64,000 bases of DNA from positions 4,898,001-4,962,000 of the forward strand of contig JAPNXP010000011.1 in assembly GCA_028753945.1 (NCBI GenBank), written 5' to 3'. Each line of letters starts with the position of its first letter. Positions within the stretch are counted from its first letter, which is position 1. The notes beneath the pieces are model-generated. The model searched no databases and was not told where the DNA came from. It was given only the letters and a program-made list of their open reading frames with translations. The position numbers and the translations under genes are program-made. Below are positions 62,301-64,000 of the stretch, in pieces. Source of the stretch: Hexactinellida sp. DTS-2022 (Eukaryota; Porifera; Hexactinellida).

Positions 62301-63874
62301 CATTCGCAGGTGTAGGTATTGTTCCCAGTCGGGAGACAGGCCCCCCCGTTGTGACAGGGGTTCCCGCGGTATTGGCAGGTGTCCACCCAGTCGCAGCTGG
62401 TCCCATTGAACCCCTTTCTGCAGGTGCACTCATCCGCGAGCTATAATGCAGCGTAAGTAGCTATTAGGTGCCAATTGAAAGTGGAAGTGAAATTGAATTC
62501 GATTTCAGTTGAAAGTGAAAATGGAAGTGGGTTTTTTCTATTTATACCTTGGGCCCTAGGGCATTCGCGTGCTTTAGCTAATTACTTGCCAATTGAAAGT
62601 GAAAGTGAAATTTAATTGAATTTCAATTGAAAGTGGAAGTGAAAGTTTTTTTTCTATTTATACCTTGGACCCCAGGGCATTCGCGTGTTTTTAATTATAG
62701 GCTGTATAATACACAGTGACGTCATATTACCTGGCAGAAGCCTCCAATAAGATTGCAGTCTTCGTGAGGTATGCACAGGCATTCCTCTGCTACCTTAGCG
62801 TATCCAGGGTCGCAGCTGCACTCCCTGGTCACATTATTACAGCTGGAACCCGTGGGACACGCGGGGTGGCACTTTCCCGTCGTGCAGTGCACGCCTCCCC
62901 ACCCGATCAGACATTCCTTCTCTCCACTCTCGTTGCACAGGTAGTGTCCCGTAGAGTTGTCCCTACAACATTAGGTCTATTAACCAGCTGGCTTCTCTAC
63001 AGCTGTTTGGCTAACAGATACAGCGAACTCCCGTTATAACGAAGTCGGATATTATGAAATGGAGATTCCCCCTAGAGCACTAAATGCATAATTATTATCC
63101 GCTTATAACGAAGTCGGATATAACGAATAACCGCTTATAACGAAATGGATATTTTCCCCAAAAATGCTCAATTATTATCCGCTTATACGAATATCCGGAT
63201 ATAACGAAGGAATTTACAGGCACTTCGTTATAACGAGAGTTGACTAGTTTGTACTGTAGAGCCTATACCAACCTGGGTACGCATAAGGTAGTGCAGTAGT
63301 CCCCGAACCAGGCCTTCCAACAGTCTATCTTTAGTCCTATTTGCACCACCATGTTCTTCTGTACCCCGTCATAGCTCCTCCTGTCGACAGCCCGTCCGGC
63401 CGCCACTGTCCAGTTCACGTCTATGTAGTCGATGTGTTCAAACCTGTATTCGTCTGAAAAGTAGTTGTAGTCGTAGTCCCTTGCAACTAGCACGGTTTGT
63501 ATGCGCTTGCTCCAGTTACCAGTGAATGCATACACCAGGGGATTGTCGAGTCCCGTTCCAAACACGTTATCTCCCTCAAAGAACGTAATGTTATGCACGT
63601 TTATATAAGCGTAGTGGAAGTAGGTGAAGTGGCTAGTGGTGTTCTCGTTACAGTAGTTAGAGGTCTCGTTGTGCTCCCGTATACACACGAAGAAGTGCAC
63701 GTCACATTTGGCCGGACAGTTTCCATTTCCGTTAGAGTCGCAGCAACTTCCGTCCTCCAGCCGCCCACTCAGGGAACAGCTCCAGAAATAGAAGGACACA
63801 TCGTGACCCTGAGGGTACCCCTGTCCCCTGGCCACACCCAGCAAGAGACACAGGACAAGAATAGAGCGGAACAT
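59355..63874 (-). CDS. Delta-type Notch ligand 2 (DSL protein)
   Basis: Nine exons: 63874-63273, 62962-62731, 62440-62087, 62030-61429, 61378-61315, 61056-60776, 60705-60501, 60125-59925, 59768-59355; phases agree, giving 984 residues. Signal peptide 1-17, MNNL-type region and DSL domain (CWKAWFGDYCTTLC ... GHYLCNESGEKECLIGWGG), about fifteen EGF repeats, a membrane helix near 860-885 (GVALTLLGVLIVALLLLALR) and a tail of about 100 residues with PPSYDTV, a PPxY-type motif that could bind WW-domain ubiquitin ligases, and NPFF/NPFI motifs. Exon 1 has exactly the length of exon 1 in gene 1 (602 bases) and close sequence, so the two arose by tandem duplication and then diverged in EGF number and tail. 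The start is fixed by the signal peptide. Calcium-binding EGF consensus (DIDECLSYPC, DIDDCVGYC) is present in several repeats. Confidence 0.92.
59800..59912. repeat. (AAAC)n-rich intron 8 of Delta-type gene 2
   Basis: ACAAACAAACAAACA-type repeats; on the sense strand these are TTTG repeats. Confidence 0.88.
60127..60500. repeat. Intron 7 of Delta-type gene 2: 29-bp minisatellite and a hAT-like fragment
   Basis: 60127-60260 has about five units of TACCATATGGACATCGTATA. 60270-60480 begins GGTAGCAATTCCCAACCTTT, resembling a hAT end, and has matching TTCCAACCTTAGTTGGAACA near its right side. Confidence 0.65.
60713..60748 (-). repeat. (GTT)n before exon 7 of Delta-type gene 2
   Basis: On the plus strand (AAC)n; on the coding strand (GTT)n ending at the TGTGTAG acceptor. 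Confidence 0.9.
61090..61269. mobile_element. MITE, family C, TA target, intron 5 of Delta-type gene 2
   Basis: CAGTAGATACCGGATATACG to (reverse) CAGTAGATACCGGTATAAGC, TA on both sides; followed by a second partial end. Confidence 0.8.
62466..62695. repeat. Tandem 121-bp duplication, intron 2 of Delta-type gene 2
   Basis: CCAATTGAAAGTGGAAGTGA ... AGGGCATTCGCGTG occurs twice (62468 and 62589). Units are rich in GAAAGTGA words. Confidence 0.9.
63021..63246. mobile_element. MITE, family F, intron 1 of Delta-type gene 2
   Basis: CAGCGAACTCCCGTTATAAC to (reverse) AGTCAACTCTCGTTATAACG, TA at both ends; inner block duplicated. Confidence 0.75.
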
Positions 63875-64000
63875 TCTAAGTAGATAGCTCGTAGCTAGGC
63901 TTGTTGTTTATATTTGTTTTCTTCATCTGCCTATTCTGATCTCGTGATGTTAGTTCCACTCACACTTCCCTTTTGACACTCTGTGATATTCGTTCTCTCA
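63875..64000 (-). promoter_or_regulatory. Upstream region of Delta-type gene 2
   Basis: Only 126 bp are in the window. AAATATAAACAAC on the minus strand about 30 bases before the ATG may be its TATA box. Confidence 0.4.

Overview
The window looks like nuclear DNA of an early-branching animal, most likely a demosponge (Amphimedon-like). It is AT-rich with short GT-AG introns, very dense miniature transposons (MITEs) and TTG microsatellites, and it carries animal-only gene types: two DSL Notch ligands, a VPS10/PKD sorting receptor and a SynGAP/DAB2IP-type RasGAP. The species is an inference. Exon boundaries given here were read by eye from GT/AG sites and checked for phase, and nearly all gene models close in frame.

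Layout. 1-13.3 kb is a duplication-rich segment. It holds three copies of the 3' end of an NHL-type gene, an intact and a broken copy of a zinc-finger gene with a stump of a PR/SET domain, a Canopy-family gene, a small unknown gene, a channel-like pseudogene split by a minisatellite-bearing element, and an intronless ORC4. A repeat cassette of about 0.6-1 kb, ending in the same leader and the codons ATG-GCA-AGT, stands upstream of two unrelated ORFs. 14.5-23.9 kb has a seven-exon RasGAP followed by an intronless RalGPS-like RasGEF. 24-30 kb is gene-poor, with scrambled dynein heavy chain fragments and many MITEs. 30.4-32.3 kb has two tandem paralogues for small GPI-type surface proteins with a shared promoter motif. 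32.8-43.6 kb has ARL4-like, an unknown 507-residue helical protein, CHMP3 (ESCRT-III) and a calmodulin-like gene. 44.2-56.2 kb is a 15-exon SorCS/sortilin-like receptor with a probable nested gene in intron 7. 56.4-63.9 kb has two tandem Delta-type ligands on the minus strand.

How the genes relate. The two Delta genes lie 78 bp apart (stop of one to start of the next), and the downstream one converges tail-to-tail with the receptor gene. RasGAP and RasGEF neighbours both act on small GTPases, and ARL4-like, CHMP3 and the sortilin-like receptor all belong to membrane trafficking; there is no evidence that these neighbourhoods are functional clusters.

The most unusual material is repeat-related: the leader-plus-ATG cassette, the 732-bp element with a 37-bp palindromic minisatellite, the scrambled dynein pieces that share an end sequence with the nested gene, a five-hairpin element, and at least eight MITE families with related CAGT termini.
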